Assembly: GCA_002427805.1 (NCBI GenBank)
Contig: DIZB01000026.1
Location: 1,112-32,388 of the forward strand
Length of the DNA stretch: 31,277 nt
Direction of reading: 5' to 3'
Source: Candidatus Saccharibacteria bacterium UBA6039
GTDB taxonomy: Bacteria > Patescibacteriota > Saccharimonadia > Saccharimonadales > Saccharimonadaceae
Numbering within the stretch: position 1 is the stretch's first letter; every line of letters begins with the position of its first letter. Of the stretch, positions 30,399 through 31,277 are shown piece by piece. The translations under genes and the position numbers were made by a program. A model generated the notes under the pieces. That model searched no databases and was not told where the DNA came from. It was given only the letters and a program-made list of their open reading frames with translations.

Positions 30399-31277
30399 CT
30401 AATTGTTGCGGATGAGTGTACGGTAGTGGTTGAGGAGGTAAAATGACCCAGTAATAAGATGAACTGGCACATCAATATCAACAAGAGATGCGAGTGCTTT
30501 GATAGGATCTTCCTCCGTGATTATCGTTGTAAATCCTACTTCATGAGCCAATGTGGCAATAATTTCAGGGTCGAGGGCGACGCGTACTTCGTCCTGCCCT
30601 TCTGTATATCGAGTAACGATAAGCGTTGAGCCAAGGTCTCGCAGTAGTCGCAGACTGTCGCGAACGCTTGGCTCTTTTAAGGTCCCGAAGCTGACAAGTA
30701 TGGCTGTATCGGCGTCATCAAACCGCGCTGACATTGCTCTCACCAGTGCACCGATCTTTTGTTCATTATGAGAACCATCCATCACGAGCGTTTTGCCTTG
30801 GTACTCCACTACCTCCATGCGAGCTGGGATATACACGGCAAGTGCCTGTGCGATATGTTCCGGCCCAAGCGGTACCGACTTGTCACGTTGCAATGTAAAG
30901 CTCACTGCAGCGTATGTAAGTGTAAAGTTTCGTTTTTGAAAGAGAGGCAGTGCTGCATACATAGGGCTCATTTCATCTGAGAAATTGCCGCCAATGACGT
31001 TAAGGGTGGCGTTATTTTTGCCGATAGCTTCCTGGAACACCTCCATCACAACGTCTGGTTGAGCTTGAGCAAACACGACATTTTGCGGGCTGATGATACC
31101 CGATTTTTGGGCGGCAATCTCGGTAAGGGTGTTACCTAATATCGCTGTGTGGTCGAGGCCAATATCTGTAATAATGCACATTTTGTCGCGTCGATCTACT
31201 ACATTCGTGGCATCGAGCAGTCCCCCAAGACCTACCTCGATGACTGCGTAATCAACTTTCTTCTTTGCAAAGACCCA
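30399..31277 (-). CDS. folC: Folylpolyglutamate/dihydrofolate synthase-like Mur ligase family protein (N-terminus cut off by window edge)
   Basis: Adds glutamate to folates (and may make dihydrofolate). The frame is open from the right edge to the TAG at 30399: 292 residues of the C-terminal two thirds; the ATP-loop GKT is outside the window. Seen: VIEVGLGGLLDATNVV at the edge (the usual VEVGLGGRLDATNV, with Leu for Arg), ITDIGLDHTAILGNTLTEIA, QKSGII, and the C-terminal-domain motif MDGSHNEQK (canonical DGAHN). A bifunctional enzyme or plain FPGS cannot be told apart here. Confidence 0.88.
   Translation of the reverse strand, partial: WVFAKKKVDYAVIEVGLGGLLDATNVVDRRDKMCIITDIGLDHTAILGNTLTEIAAQKSGIISPQNVVFAQAQPDVVMEVFQEAIGKNNATLNVIGGNFSDEMSPMYAALPLFQKRNFTLTYAAVSFTLQRDKSVPLGPEHIAQALAVYIPARMEVVEYQGKTLVMDGSHNEQKIGALVRAMSARFDDADTAILVSFGTLKEPSVRDSLRLLRDLGSTLIVTRYTEGQDEVRVALDPEIIATLAHEVGFTTIITEEDPIKALASLVDIDVPVHLITGSFYLLNHYRTLIRNN

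Noticed and set aside
1..31277. CRISPR array, tRNA or rRNA genes, alternative genetic code
   Set aside because: No regularly spaced repeats, no cloverleaf or rRNA-like stretches were noticed in the short gaps, and TGA ends a confident gene at 22045-22047, arguing against TGA reassignment.

Overview
The window looks like the origin region of a small, compact bacterial genome of the Candidatus Patescibacteria (CPR) group, most likely Saccharibacteria (TM7). Three things suggest this: very tight packing with 1-nt stop/start overlaps and convergent gene overlaps, many promoters that place the start codon at the expected +1 (leaderless mRNAs), and a type IV secretion-like locus of the patescibacterial kind (PrgI-like protein, TraC-like companion, VirB4 ATPase, TrbL/VirB6-like protein with a large secreted head, and tandem T4SS pilins). 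TGA is used as a stop, so the standard code applies. The placement is an inference from gene content, not a phylogeny.

Layout. 1-4274: cell-surface glycan genes, with an O-antigen/teichoic-acid type ABC exporter (wzm/wzt-like, minus strand, wzt cut by the left edge), a GDP-6-deoxy-mannose reductase-like enzyme (rmd-like), a Nudix hydrolase and GDP-mannose 4,6-dehydratase (gmd). Together they suggest synthesis and export of a 6-deoxyhexose (perhaps D-rhamnose) glycan. 4367-6300: sucC-sucD, the two subunits of succinyl-CoA synthetase. 6322-9107: a polyprenyl-phosphate glycosyltransferase (GT2), a GtrA-like flippase and a GT4 glycosyltransferase, again envelope glycosylation; the gtrA/GT4 gap holds a striking 19-bp perfect hairpin.

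9082-15207: the classical chromosomal origin block. The minus strand carries rpmH, rnpA, yidC and khpB(jag)-like genes; the plus strand carries dnaA, dnaN and recF. Candidate DnaA boxes lie on both sides of dnaA, one of them inside the dnaA promoter.

15204-30217: a type IV secretion-like locus. The minus strand, in transcription order, carries an anchored Ser/Thr/Pro-linker protein, a VirB6/TrbL-like membrane protein with a Cys-rich secreted head, a PrgI/VirB3-like protein, a TraC/VirB4-N-like protein, a VirB4 ATPase, a 1038-aa membrane protein ending in a VanY-type D,D-carboxypeptidase domain, a lysozyme plus C39-like peptidase fusion and a small anchored protein. Divergent to it, the plus strand carries five tandem two-helix T4SS pilin-like paralogs, the last with its own strong promoter and terminator. 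No relaxase, VirD4 coupling protein or VirB11 is seen, so a secretion or attachment role is at least as likely as conjugation.

30399-31277: the end of a folC-like Mur ligase family gene, cut by the right edge.
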